The translations under genes and the position numbers were made by a program. A DNA stretch of 64,000 nucleotides, from the NCBI GenBank assembly GCA_951804985.1, contig OX638132.1:26432440-26496439 (forward strand), in the 5' to 3' direction. Source of the stretch: Dryomyza anilis. Its lineage: Eukaryota > Arthropoda > Insecta > Diptera > Dryomyzidae. The notes below the pieces were generated by a model, which had not been told where the DNA came from, searched no databases, and saw only the letters and a program-made list of their open reading frames with translations. How positions within the stretch are numbered: the first letter of the stretch is position 1; the number at the start of each line of letters is the position of its first letter. Shown here in pieces: positions 11,150-22,877 of the stretch.

Positions 11150-12499
11150 CCGAAAAGATAATTTCATTATTTTCTTCTGTTGGAACTTTAAATATAAAAG
11201 AAGAGCAAAAATGAGTTATTGATAAATTTGACAAAACGAATGTCATTTTCGGAATCAGCGCCACAAATGCCTCCAATACCTATTGCAACTTATACTGCAA
11301 CAAAATGAGTGTAGGGCAATGTTATGATATATTTGCATCAACTTTCATTTTAAATGTATGCCTTGCAGCAAGCATGTAATCATTCTCAAAAATAAATGCA
11401 CTTGAAGTAAGTTATAACAGGTCTATATAAACTTGCTACAAAAATCAATAACTGAAAAAAGACAACTTGCAGCAAAGCTATTCGTATCAAAAGCCACATT
11501 TTTCTGCACAAATGAGTTTTCCTGAACCACAATGAAAGTAGATATTGGGGCATTAAACATTATTTATTCCTAATATTCTTTTTTTTTGTATTGAAAAAAG
11601 AAACGAAGTTTTCGAATAAAACAGAAGAGTATTATATGTTTCTCAGAGATTGATGTATTTTGAGGCGTTTGCTACAAAAGTATATATTTTTTTGTCAGTA
11701 TTTCTAAAAGGTTTGACGTTCGAATGATTTTGTTATACTTCCATCAATATCACATTTCTAAACACATTTACAAGCGTTTATAATTATCTTTATATACTGA
11801 AAAAAATAGTCTTTCTTGATTTTAAATAAGTAAAAATTAAATAAATACAAAATTAAATAATTACAAAAATTGGGTTTAAAAATGTTTATAATTTGGTCCA
11901 ATTAATATAAATTTATATGCAAATATATACTGATATTTGAACTGAAACAACAATATGTAAATATATTAATACTTCCATATTATATATAAAAAAGATATTA
12001 ATAATATTTATAACAAACTTTTTTTGTGCGACGATAAATAAAAACACAAATGAACTAAATAGAAAATCTTTGAATTTTGGTTCAATTAAATTAAATGTAT
12101 ATGCAACAATAATGTTATTAGAACTGAACCAACATTAAGTCTCTCCATGAACATATTTATATTCAGAACATTTTAAAATATGTATGTTTGCTTTTGAATA
12201 TATTAATATTACGGTCTAAATATTCTTTGTTTTGATATCTCCCGTATAACACATGAACAATTCGAAATGTTCATAAATGAGCATTCTAAGAATTTGTGTG
12301 AACCCAATGAAATGAAAATATGATATGCACTTGCATTTAATATGTAAATAAAAACTTTAAACTAATTGAAATTGAAATACTAGGAACACGTGTATTTTAT
12401 TTATAGCAGCTTGTCGGTTTTACGATAAAATTCTAAATTATTTTTAATTCAATTCTGTGCTTGAACTATAAATTCAATATTTAAGAATGGCTCTGTAAT
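11150..12499. other. AT-rich sequence, nothing assigned
   Basis: 1.35 kb of AT-rich DNA. CTTGCAGCAAGCATG and ACTTGCAGCAAAGC words at about 11365-11480 recall those near 400-620 (TTGTAGCAAAATTC, TTTGCAGCAAATC), a hint of a shared diverged repeat. No coding region. Confidence 0.3.
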
Positions 12500-12760
12500 T
12501 ATACCCTACACTGAGAGTGAAAAGGTACATTCAATTTAGTACACACAGTAGGAAGCATATTCTGTATGAAAAAGAGATATATATTTTTGACCACCATAAC
12601 TTCCTGAGTAGATTTTCGTCTGTCTGTGGAAATCACGATAGCAGAAAAACTGTAAGAGCTAGATATCTATATAAAACTTCTAATTTATATTACATATACC
12701 TACGCTGCACATTGGGAAAAACATAGTCAAAACTCTCGCATTGGAGGTAACTAAAATTTT

Positions 12761-13101
12761 TTGAATTTAAACTTTTTTCTTCTTTTTTCGAAATTTGGAC
12801 ACATCAATAATGTAGAAAATCAGCTATGCAAGTCATTTGACCCAAGGTCTTGCGGTCCATGGTCATCTAAAGTGAGCTTATTTTAATAGAATTTTTCTTT
12901 ACCAAAAAAATGTAATTGTCAGTACTGTATATTGAATTTAAACTTTTTTCTTCTTTTTTCGAAATTTGAACACATCAATAATGTAGAAAATCAGCTATGC
13001 AAGTCATTTGACCCAAGGTCTTGCGGTCCACGGTCATCTAAAGTGAGCTTATTTTAATAGAATTTTTCTTTACCAAAAAAATGTAATTGTCAATACTGTA
13101 T
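12761..13101 (+). repeat. Tandem duplication, 2 x 171 bp
   Basis: Two adjacent, almost identical units beginning TTGAATTTAAACTTTTTTC and ending near TACTGTAT, differing at only a few positions (GGACAC/GAACAC, CCATGG/CCACGG, CAGTAC/CAATAC). Lies inside the Transib-like element, so it is internal and recent. Confidence 0.95.
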
Positions 13102-13838
13102 ACAAATCGCTGTAGAATCGCCATTTTTTATTGGAATCTGATAATTTCCATTAGTTATATTAAGAACATTAATGCAAAAAATTTAAGGTAAAAAGTGTAT
13201 TTCAGTTCTATTTAAATATTTAGGTAGATTAAACTTATAAACTTATCTTTTAATTTTTAGGTTTTTTTTTTTAAATTGTGTATTTTCAATGGAATACAAC
13301 TTGTTTGGATCATCTTGGATCAACCAAATACTTATTTACTGATTAGTAGGATGCTTTACCTACATGCCAGTACTAAATTTATTTACAACTATTTGCAACT
13401 TATTATGAAATTTCGATTTTAAGATTTCTCAACAAGTAGTATATATATGAAAAAAAAAAATTATATATAAAAAAATCGATTAAACCTTTTGTGCTACTTG
13501 TGTTTGGAGATCCCAAGAAAAATTAATCAACCATTTTTCCGAATGACATTTTAACACTTTAAAACCTTAATTAAGACGATTTGTCTGGAATTATTAAAAG
13601 AAAAGTCAAGAAAAGGGTTAAATGGGTTGTATCGATAAAAAGTATATACTATTTGATTAAAAGTCTTGGGTAGTAAAAATTTAAATAATATATTGAGTAA
13701 CTCTATTTTTTTTATATGATTTCATTTAATGTTTAACCCACTATAACTAACTATAAAAAAGTGTTTACGCCCCAATGATGATACACATTATTTTTATTTT
13801 TGACTGGTTTTCAGAATCCATTGTCATAACATTGATAT

Positions 13839-14351
13839 TGTTACGAAAAGAGGTAATTTGCCCCACTGTGCAAGCATTCAACAATAATAAATGAGACGCA
13901 AGACAATTCAGCGCACTAAGCAATGTGTTAGAAAGAGATGGAAGATCATTCAGCGTACTGAGCAATGTGCGAGAAAGAGATGGAAGATCAGCACATTAAA
14001 ACACATGAGTGCGAATGAGATGCCAATAGCATGCGTCATTCACGAAACGAGTAGAAGGTTCTCGAAAGAAGTCGAAGCTTGTCGAAACGTGTTGAACTGA
14101 TGCATGTAGTATATAAGGGAGCCGCATCTGAGGTAGAGCACTTCAGTAGTGATTGTAAAGTGGTCGATTGTGGTTAAATTGTGGACATGCAGCAGTTGTT
14201 AGAATTTGTTATTAGTAAAGTTGTTTATTAAAGTGAATTAATAAAGTTAATTGTTATAATTTAAACCAAACATAAGAGTGTTTTTATTTTGTACAAAATC
14301 CAGCGATACGAACTCGTAGAACAGTTTTCCGTAGACTGAATTTTCGTAACA
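13839..14351 (+). mobile_element. Solo LTR, 513 bp, with 4-bp target duplication
   Basis: Starts TGTTACGAAAAGAGG and ends TTTTCGTAACA, giving the TG...CA ends and short inverted repeat (TGTTACGAAA/TTTCGTAACA) of an LTR. The direct repeat ATAT lies immediately outside (13835-13838, 14352-14355). Two AGAAAGAGATGGAAGATCA units lie in the U3-like part, then a TATA box and AATAAAG polyadenylation-like signals (about 14242). No primer-binding site or gag/pol follows, so this is the product of LTR-LTR recombination. Family (gypsy or BEL) not decided; 4 bp is compatible with gypsy. Confidence 0.85.
14110..14147 (+). promoter_or_regulatory. LTR promoter: TATA box and initiator-like site
   Basis: TATATAAG at 14110-14117 is followed by TTCAGTAG (TCAGT at 14143-14147), close to the arthropod initiator TCAKT. 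The TATA-to-initiator distance of just over 30 bp is normal for RNA polymerase II. Confidence 0.6.
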
Positions 14352-14816
14352 ATATTTTAGTTTGATTTTGCACCGCGCAATTCGTTAAAAGTCTTAACTT
14401 CCGGCTGTAGGGTTTCTGCCAATGGTAGCGATAAACAAAAATAATATATTCCAGTCTATTCTCTAAATTCTGAAGGCAATATCAAAATTTCAAGTATCTA
14501 GTTCAAAAAATGTAAAAACTAGCGCTTAAACCAGGCGATGCGAGCATTTTTGATATGTTTTTCCCAATGTGCGCTGTCTGAACAAGCAAATTAGCATGAT
14601 CAGTCCATTGAGAATTGTGAACCGACCACTTTTATTCAAATACCGCATATAAAACTTACGTCTACAGATTAGTTTTTCTTTAAACCAGTTTAAGTGAAGT
14701 TTTTGGTCAAATATATATTGAATGTATGCAAATATATATAAAAAAAAGTTTTCCCACGAACCGATTTGTGAATCACGGAAAAAAAAAATTAAAATTCGGT
14801 ACACGACCAAAAATTA

Positions 14817-15349
14817 AAAATGCTCAAATCTTTGAAATACCGATGGATTTGATACCTTAAATATGTGAATCTAAATTTCTAAAAAAAAAAATCTATTTCG
14901 TTAACGATTATGTATAAACAAATACTTATAAATTTACGTTACTATACAACATGTAAATGTACCAATTTTTCATGTACTTTGAGTATCGAAATTAAATAAT
15001 TTGAAAGAAATAGAGATATAAAATTATTTTTCTGTTTTTTCAGACAACCTTAGTAAATATTTATAAATAAGCATTAAAACTAGAAACAAATTTTGAAATT
15101 TGTTTGAGGGTGTCCTATTGTAACGTAAGTAACCAAAAAGATACATTTATTATCATATTAATCTAACAAAATTTTTTAAAGAGTTGAGTCCTCTGTTTCA
15201 AAAATGTAAACATCGATTTCCTAGTAATTCTGGAATTTTTTGACAGTGAATTGAAATCTGTCATGTTTGTAACTTTTAGAACCAAAAGTGTAAATCATAT
15301 AAAATAATAAAAAAATTATCACAAAAAAAAAGATCACAAAAAAAAAATA
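14817..15349. other. AT-rich sequence, nothing assigned
   Basis: No feature recognised up to the MITE at 15352. Confidence 0.3.
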
Positions 15350-15351
15350 TA

Positions 15352-15568
15352 TCGTCGTTGTAGAACTAAAAGTCACCAAATACATTTTCAATATGCCAAA
15401 TATTCATTTACAAAAATCTTTAGAAATTTCTCAATTTTTTTTTATAAATGTAATTCTATCAATTGATATTTTAACTTTAAAAATGCATCAATTACTTTTT
15501 ATAATATTAATCAAAATTTAAGTTTTTCATAAAAATGTGTTTGGTGACTTTTCGTTCTACAACGACGA
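15352..15568. mobile_element. MITE, TCGTCGTTGTAGAAC family
   Basis: 217 bp with inverted ends TCGTCGTTGTAGAACTAAAA and matching TTTTCGTTCTACAACGACGA, flanked by TA. The body is AT-rich and non-coding. A 256-bp sister copy is at 41145-41400. Both lie inside DINE-like elements, in a comparable internal region. Confidence 0.88.
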
Positions 15569-15569
15569 T

Positions 15570-16565
15570 ATAAATCCGAAAAAAACCTCCGGATTTTCGA
15601 ATCGTATATCACTTTATATTTCATAATAATGATTACACTACACAACAGCCATTCTGCGCATATTTTTGTATTATTTAAAATGACGCCCTTATTCCGAAAA
15701 TATGGTTTAATAATGTTTCTTTGGATAGGTTTACAAAATATGGGCCAATAACTTTTGGACCGAGCTTTCATAAAGGTGGTCGCATATATTTGCAAATATC
15801 TCGCGTTATAAATAACATATATGACCAAATGTTATATCGAATGAAAGTTAATTGAATATCGAATAAACATTTCTTAAAACATTTTAAATTGGTTCATTAG
15901 TTTAAGAGAACGCGAAAGAAGAACTTGAAAAAACATTTTTTTTCAACAAAAATTTAAGAAAAAATTCATTTAAAAAAATGGAAAAAAATCGAGAAAGTAA
16001 GATGATACACAAATTTAAATTTTTCAAAATTAGTTCACACTCCGTCGAAGAAATTGAGCTATAAATGACAAAAATATATGGGTAACATTTGAGGATAAAA
16101 AAAGTTATGCGAAAGCAATATAATTGAGTGCTATACAAATAGGCATAAAAATATAAAATAAAAAATGTGAGCGGATCACGATTATTTTTTGATAAATGAT
16201 TGCTTGTAATTAATTTTAAATTTTATAACTTTATCTTTAATACTTAACGAGATAAGTGATCCTAAAAAGTAAACCCATATTTCGTAGTGGATGTAGTAGA
16301 TTACGCTGACTAAATCGACTCATTTTCGAACTTCGAATTAATATTCTACTAAAATATATTGAAAATAAATTTCACATCATTCGGAATAGCTGTTTTAAAG
16401 TTAGCATGTTTAGGCGGACAGACAGACGGTCATATCTAAATCGACTCGGAAAGTGATGTTGACCAAGAAAATATATACTTTTTCATACCAGTTACGCCTA
16501 CTAAGAGGCGCTAAAATATCCTCACATATATTTTATAACTTGTAACTCATGGGTATAGGGTATAA
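15570..16565 (-). mobile_element. Long DINE-like element
   Basis: On the minus strand: TTATACCCTATACCC start, TATATTTTC tract, degenerate core (GGTCAACATCACTTTCCGAG), ATATGACCGTCTGTCTGTCC, then GTGAACTAATTTTGAAAA, CTTAAACTAATGAACC and a GCTCGGTCCAAAAGTTATTGG block. The last blocks define a longer variant also present at 16600-17935, 40810-41885 and 49225-51450. Its 3' end is not reached before the MITE at 15352-15568. Confidence 0.6.
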
Positions 16566-16599
16566 ACATATTATGCGATTTGTTTTTTAGTTAATACCC

Positions 16600-17935
16600 A
16601 ATTGTAATGCTTTCACATCATTTCTTATGTTCTCAAAAATTATCCATAGATTTCTTTTATTTTTACATAATTTTCTTTAAAAATGTACAGGCTAATTTTT
16701 CAATATTACAAACTGTGCATCATCTTGCGTTTTCAATTTTTCGCCATTTTTTAAATGCATTTTTTAATAAAATTTGGGCCGACAAAATTTACATTTTTCA
16801 AGTTCTTCTATAGAGTTTTCTTAAACCAGTAAACCAAGACCAAATGATTGTAAAAAATGTTTATTGAATATTTAATTATCTTTAATTCGATAAAACATAT
16901 GAGTTTATGGGTTTTATTAAACGCGAGATATTTAAAAATATATGTGACCACCTTTTTGAAAGCTCAGTACAAAAGTTATAGCCCGAGATCTCGTAATCCT
17001 ATCCGTAGAAATTTTTTTAATTCATATATTCAAATTCTGCGAGTCATTTCTAATAATACAAAAATAATGGAATTTACTGCGCAAACTTTTTTTCTCATTT
17101 TGTTGTGAAGTGTTATTAGTATTGTCAGATATAAAATTATTTTTAGCAAAAAATCGTAGTGCAAATTTTCATACAGAACATCCGGAATTATTCTGTGATT
17201 TATTACGAAATAACTATAAACTTTGGGCACAAAGTGTTCATATATAAAAATAAAGTAAATTATTTCAGTTTTTTTTTGAATTATAAAAAAAAATAACTTG
17301 TACGCAAAAAGTATTTTTAGAAAAAAATGTTGAACCTTCCGTTATGGTCCCCTCCGGAATTTTCCTGTGATTTATTATAAAAAAAACTATAAACTTTAGA
17401 AACAATGTGTAAATACAAAAATAACGCACATGATTTCTGCTAATTTTTAAAATAATTTGTACGCGAAAATTTGCTGACCTTTTCTAATATCCATATGAAC
17501 CTTGACATTTACTTCCATTTTTGTCCCGTCTGGAACGACAACTATGTAATTTATATTTTTTTTTATCTACCGTATAGACTTCTCTAATTTTTACATATAT
17601 TTAGTATTTAAATATCTACTTGCAAAAAAGATATTCGAGATATTAAAGTTTTAAGCGTACGAATATCCCGTCCGGAACCCCATGAAACGCACATATGGGT
17701 ATCAAATAAAAGGCAATTCATCAGCGATTGCAATTTGGGAGATGTTTTCAGAATTCGTAAAACCTTGTGTACCACTCTATGTACCACTTTAAATGGTAAC
17801 CACTTTAAAGGGTAACACATATATGTAGGGTATTAGACCGACTATAACTTTCATATTTCTTTCTAACTTTGTCACACTAACTATCAAAATTTCCCTTCTT
17901 CAAAATTTCCAATGTGACCTAACCTATGGTACATA
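16600..17935 (+). mobile_element. Long DINE-like element, opposite orientation, with internal tandem repeat
   Basis: Carries TTTTCTTAAACCAGTAAACC, TTTTTGAAAGCTCAGTAC and AATACAAAAATAATGG on the plus strand (mirror of the preceding element). Two units of about 174 bp follow, starting CCGGAATT(A/T)T(T/C)CTGTGATT (17181, 17354). Then come the typical mini-me 3' blocks: GGGTATCAAATAAAAGG, TCATCAGCGATTG, GTAGGGTAT, GACCGACTATA and GTGACCTAACC. Central tandem repeats of this size are known for DINE-1, which supports the assignment. Confidence 0.6.
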
Positions 17936-18414
17936 TATACCACTATATAGTACATGATAGTCTCCATTTGTATTAAACATAAACCAAATATTTTCCTGTT
18001 GTTCTTAATTGAAAATCGGATTTCCAAACGGTTTTTATTACAATTCAACTTTTTTTTAAATTGGGACAGACAAAAAATTGTAAAAACATTTTTCATCAAA
18101 TACTTCAGCAAGTAAAGGATATTATTATTGTCAGCTCATTCAAAGGAACTTCAGAAAGAAAAAACAAACAATAACACGTAGAAAACAGCATTTTTGAGAC
18201 TCTTTTTCAGCAGGTGTGAAATTGGTTTTTTTAATGGTTACGATCCGATATGTTTACAGCGATAAGTTGAATTTTGTCGTACGGTGTTATTATGATGTTT
18301 GGGAATGAGAAACTTTAAAATATTTCAGTATGTTTGTATACAAACATTAAAATATACAAAATTAAAATATTGTTTATAAAGAATTTATCAGACAAATATA
18401 ATTATGTTTACACT
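17936..18414. other. AT-rich sequence, nothing assigned
   Basis: No supportable feature between the DINE-like end and a SINE fragment. Confidence 0.3.
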
Positions 18415-18480
18415 GTACTCAAATGGGACCTACATGTTATTGTCGAATCCGAACGAAGAGTAGAGGGTTAAGAGCATTTT
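18415..18480 (-). mobile_element. SINE fragment
   Basis: GTACTCAAATGGGACCTACA and TTATTGTCGAATCCGAACG match the central body of the tRNA-derived SINE on the minus strand. Head and tail are absent. Confidence 0.7.
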
Positions 18481-18528
18481 TAAGTCTAAAGAAAAGTAAC
18501 TATCGAATAGTGTTTACTTCAGAAAATG

Positions 18529-18720
18529 CACTCAGAAAAAAATCTCATAAAATTCCATTAAAATGTGTCAATAGTTATTGATTTAAAAGTATTCAAAAAA
18601 TAAATATTTTCATACAAAATCAAAAATATTTTGTAGTATTTAATGTGATTTACCGATTGAATTCATAGTTTTTGCTAATAGTAAAAACTATTAATTTTAT
18701 GGTATCTTTTGTTTTGAGTG
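18529..18720. mobile_element. MITE, CACTCAGAAAAAAA family
   Basis: 192 bp. Left end CACTCAGAAAAAAATCTCAT, right end TTTTGTTTTGAGTG. Inside are ATAAAATTCCATT and AATAGTAAAAACTATTAATT (a small palindrome). A larger relative, interrupted by a Helitron, is at 49893-50571. The flanking dinucleotide is TG on both sides rather than TA. Confidence 0.65.
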
Positions 18721-20844
18721 TGGAATTATAAAAATGAAATCCCCTCGAGCGACTTAATTCAATAACAACATCAAAATGATATAAAATCAGTACAAATACA
18801 CTTAAATACACTAAAACATTTACGTTTTATACATTTACACACAATTAACTTTAATTTCCGAAAAGCTAAAAAATCCATGTAGCAAATGTGCTTATAAAAG
18901 GACTCGCACAAGAATTGAGTCACACACACAAAACGGGCGAAATTTATTGATGACTTCAGCTGCTATGTATTTGTGCGTTTAGATGTGTGTGTGTGGGAGG
19001 GGGGGTCGAGTTGATTTTTCTGTATGATTTACCTTTTTGTTCACAACATTCATTGCTTTTATGTGGCGAAGCTGCTACGGTCAGCAGAATTTCTGTGCAC
19101 TTTATTTCTGGTCAAATTGTCGACAGCTTAAATCCACAAGATTTGCAGGCCTTTATCGGCAGCTGAGTGGCGGGAGCAGGGTGCTTTACGATATCCTTTG
19201 AGGTTCTGTATTACGGACTATGCACCTTAAAACATTATGTATTTGTTGTAGTCGATTTTAACACTTGATTTGAGCAGTTGTGGGTTTATTGAATTTGTGG
19301 TGGTGACATTAATGTGATTTTAAAATATTTCTGAGAAACACCTATTTTTAAGGAACACGTTTTATATGGAATTATAATTTAATTATTGAAACTTATTTCA
19401 ATAATTATTTATTTTTAGATTTGTTTTCATTTTTAGACACTTTTTTTAGTTTTTCACTTAAATTTCGATGTCTTAACATATGCTACACACACTTTATTCG
19501 CATTTACAAAAGCACTTGGTGTTGAGTGTCACACGCGTCATTTTCTCTAAAACCGCCCGACGTTAATGACAGCAAATCACCTTTCTAATCCAGCTCGAAG
19601 CACCGTCACTTGACGAGCAATAAGAAAAAATGTGTTTGCGCCAGAAAGTAGATCCTTTTTTTGCATTCACTGAATATCCTGTGGCTGTTTCTTTATAGCT
19701 TCATTTGAATGTGACCGCCAGCCAGTAATTGGACTAAATATCAGAAAACAAAACGACACAATTTTTATGTTTTTTTTTTCTTTTTTACATTCGTCACAAT
19801 AATTTTCACTTCACCTTCTCTTTAAATAGCCGCAAAAGATTGTGTAGCAGCTATTTGGCCCTCAGGCACACAGCTATCGTATAAATTTGCAACAAAAAAA
19901 ACCAAAAATATCCTTTGACGTTCGAAAAGCGCACTGTTTGAAAGCGTTCACTCGTCTCACGATACACGACACGCGAATGAAGACCAACGACTGACTGGCG
20001 TCGTGAAAAATCGTTACACTGCAATCATCGGCCAACGGTTCGTGTTGTTGTGTCATGGAATTTGCTGTGGAACATGTTGTGCGACGCATGCGCTGCTCTC
20101 AAAACTGCACAGTGCGAGTACGACAACTAAAAGTAATGCAACTCCAATAGAATGAGCTGGAAAACTGTGCAAAACTTTTGGCAAAACTTGGGAGTAACTT
20201 AAGAGAGAGAGAGCGACTTATGTAGCACTCGTGTGGAACGTATGTATCAAGAGATTTCAGTTTTACATTTTTGCAAAGTGCTGCAAGGATGAAGGACTCT
20301 CACGTTTATGGCTGTTTGTGAAACGATGTCAGGAGTTTCGGTATAGTGTCTTGTTTTTGTTATTTGTCGCTGCTGGAGGTCAGATGTTGTGTTGTGGAAG
20401 GTAATGGTTTTGCAGCGCGACAAGAGTGGTTGTTTTTCGTGTTGTACCTTGGTCAAAGGCACATGTTGCAGTCAGATTTCTCAGCCACGTTGTAGCCATT
20501 GACCCCATGTATACAATAAGGGAAAGAACCCGACAAAGGTGCATGTTAATTAGGTAGTCCCCCTAATGTCTAACTTACATCTGATTTCCATGTGGGAATA
20601 AAGATAATGCATTTTTTATATTATGTAATTTTTTAATAATTTTGAAATACATTTTCCTGATATTTGTGCTGGGTTGTGCTAGACTTGTTAATACAACTTT
20701 TTTGATTCTAATGCAGTTTTTATATTTTAAATCACCATATCTCTCAAACAAAAACCACCCAAGAAGTTAAAATTTTGCCAAATTTCTTATTTTGTTTCTT
20801 TCAGTTCTCAAATTTCATTAAATTAACCCATTAAGCAATTTAGG
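18721..20844. other. Unique-looking island, no gene recognised
   Basis: More balanced base composition than its surroundings, especially 18890-20510, without family members. It contains a short GT run (18984-18993), GAGAGAGAGAG (20203-20213), an AATTAATTAT-type AT block near 19380 and many ACGA/CGTC words at 19540-20110. ORFs there are under 75 codons and match nothing I know. It could be an enhancer, promoter or UTR of a neighbouring gene; the sequence alone does not decide. Confidence 0.4.
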
Positions 20845-21560
20845 AGCGCTCTGAAATTTGAGTCATAAAGGAGACCAATTTTTGAGTGTTTTATGAGCCC
20901 TCAGAAATATGGCTCTTAAAAGTATCTCATTTAAGAATGTTTTCGGAGCTCTCAAAAATATTACTCATAAAAGATTCATATTTAGGAGTTATTTAGGAGC
21001 CCTCATACATTAGACTCATAAAAGCATCAACAATAAAAGTTCTATATTTTAGAATGTTTTAGGAACGCTCCAAAATTTGATTCATAAAAGAGTCTCATTC
21101 ATGAGCGCTTTAGGAGCCCCCTAAAGCTTCTTTTTATAGCTCAAATATGAGTGTTTTAGGAGTAATAAAAGTGTCAGAAATATGAGGGTGTTTGGGCTCA
21201 TAAAATGGTGCCCTCTCTACCCAGGGATTTGGAGCATTTTTTGGGCTCTTTTTAGAGCTCAAATATGAGTGTTATAGGAGTAATAAAAGTGTCAGAAATA
21301 TGAAGATTTTTGGGCTCATAAAATGGTGCTCTCTATCCAGGGGTTGAGAGTCTTTATAGGCTCGTTTAATTGCTAAAATATGAGTGTTTTAGGTGTAATA
21401 AAAGAGTCAGAAATATGAGTGTTTTTGGGCTCATAAAATTGGGCCCTCTACCCAGGAGCCGGGAGCCTTTTTGGACTCTTTTAAGTGCTCATATATTAGG
21501 ATAACACTCATAAATATGACACATTTAGGAGTCTGAAAAGACTCAAAATGTTTGCTGGGA
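20845..21560 (+). repeat. AGGAGC/CTCATAAAAG tandem repeat array
   Basis: First, four to five degenerate units of 55-75 bp of the form TTAGGAGC-CTCA(A/G)AAAT-GACTCATAAAAG-TCTCATT. Then three better units of 115-118 bp starting AAATATGAGTGTTTTAGGAG (21143, 21261, 21376), with AATAAAAGTGTCAGAAATATG, GGGCTCATAAAATGG and CCCTCTACCCAGG. The array closes with AAAATGTTTGCTGGGAA. No TIRs were found. Confidence 0.85.
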
Positions 21561-22269
21561 AGAGATTAACTTCTCAATGAACTTTAAACATTTCAGTTTT
21601 TAATAATTACTTTCATTTTCTCATGCCTCTGTTTCTTTAGTTTTTAAATGGTTTTCTACGTTATCTTCAACTGACTGAATATACTATTTGTCCAAATAAC
21701 ACCGTAAAAATCCGAATAAGTACTATGTTCTACTCATGCCTGATACAAAGTAAATGCAGAAAAGTATTAAAAAAAAAGTTTCTTGATATGTCTCTGTCCC
21801 TTTTCCCGTGATTATTGTTTACTTTTGCCATATTTTCAGTGGCATAGCTCTTGTTGCCACGGCTATCCATTAAACACTTAAACAGCAAACTGAAAAAGTT
21901 TTAATTTGGTTTTACACTGACTACGGATTTGGTAGGTTGTGCCGCATTATAGACTGAATGGATTTTATTACAAAAATAACAAATAAAATGTCTGTTTTAA
22001 CTTCAGTTCGCACCGCAATTTTGTGTATGCCTTCTGTCGTTATTTCGGTGCCCTAGCTTTGACTGTCAAATGTTAATTAATCGTGCGAATAAATGATTTA
22101 AAAGCTAATATAAGTAATGAACTAAAGTAATTCTTGTGGAATGGAATATCGTTAGAAGACGAAGGTCAATAGCAAATCTTTAAAATTCGCATACGCACAA
22201 ATTTAAATTTTGAACAAATTAAAAAATTCATTGATGATATGATATTCAAAAATGTAAAATTTGCATACA
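21561..22269. other. AT-rich sequence, nothing assigned
   Basis: No feature recognised. Confidence 0.3.
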
Positions 22270-22560
22270 AACATTTGTCATCATTTACACATCTATATAT
22301 GTAAAATGTTTGGTTCGTTTCTTCGTTCCGTCTGTCTGTCTGTATTTCTGTCTGCCTGTTTGTTCGAGCATCATGTCTAAACCGCTGAACCAATTTGACT
22401 GAAAGAAGATACTTTGGAGTCGGGCGGTGAAGTAGGCTATATATAGGCGGGAATAAACAACGTGGCGTGATACCTCTCATACAATCTAAACTTTAAAATC
22501 GGTATAACTGAGCAATACACTAGCTAAGAAAACGAAATAAAAAATATTTTTTAATATAAA
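22270..22560 (+). mobile_element. Helitron-like repeat (CTAAACCGCTGAACC family)
   Basis: CATCTATATATGTAAAATG, then GTCTGTCTGTATTTCTGTCTG, then ATGTCTAAACCGCTGAACCA, TTTGACTGAAAG, TATATATAGGCGGG and GGTATAACTGAGCAAT. The same order occurs at 53990-54165 and 60005-60228. The TCTATATATAT(A)AAA start and CTAAACCGCTGAACC block are typical of insect Helitrons; class by resemblance only. Confidence 0.55.
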
Positions 22561-22877
22561 ACGTTTTTAATGTGAACTTTAAGGATCCAATACCGCCCAC
22601 GTTTCATTTCAAAACATGCTTTATATTCACCTTAAAAATGTTTTATATTAAAAAAAATACTTTTTTTTCATATTTTTTTTGATGTTTAAATTTTTGAAGT
22701 TTAAATGATAAAAAAATTACGAATACCACCACCAAATATTTAAAGAAATGTGTTCCTCAAATTAATAATAAGATTAATAAGATAAGTATAACATCCTTTA
22801 ATGAAACGTGGAGAACTAATGCTTTCTTCTATAGGTTTATAGAAATCGAACCACGGAATTAATGAAAACAGAATTAT
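22561..22877. other. AT-rich sequence, nothing assigned
   Basis: Short interval before a SINE copy; nothing recognised. Confidence 0.3.

Larger units (their letters stand above)
12708..14571. mobile_element. Transib-like TIR element with 5-bp target duplication (holds a solo LTR)
   Basis: The left end reads CACATTGGGAAAAACATA, then TCAAAA and CTCGCAT. The right end is the inverse: ATGCGAG, TTTTTGA, TATGTTTTTCCCAATGTG. The 5-bp direct repeat CGCTG flanks it (12703-12707, 14572-14576). Transib elements are known for 5-bp GC-rich target duplications and termini starting CACWATG, resembling RAG heptamers, so this is the favoured class; no transposase remains to prove it. Removing the LTR leaves about 1.35 kb of non-coding sequence. 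Confidence 0.75.
12500..14816 (+). mobile_element. mini-me/DINE-1-like element split by a 1.86-kb insertion
   Basis: The left part (12500-12707) starts TTATACCCTACACTGAGAGTG and has the diverged core CACCATAACTTCCTGAGTAG and a short GTCTGTCTG tract. It ends at CTACGCTG. The right part (14572-14816) resumes at CGCTG and carries the interior blocks GGTCAAATATATATTGAATG, AGTTTTCCCACGAACCG and AAAATTCGGTACAC. Block order matches 35302-36024. The 3' hairpin end is missing. Confidence 0.75.
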
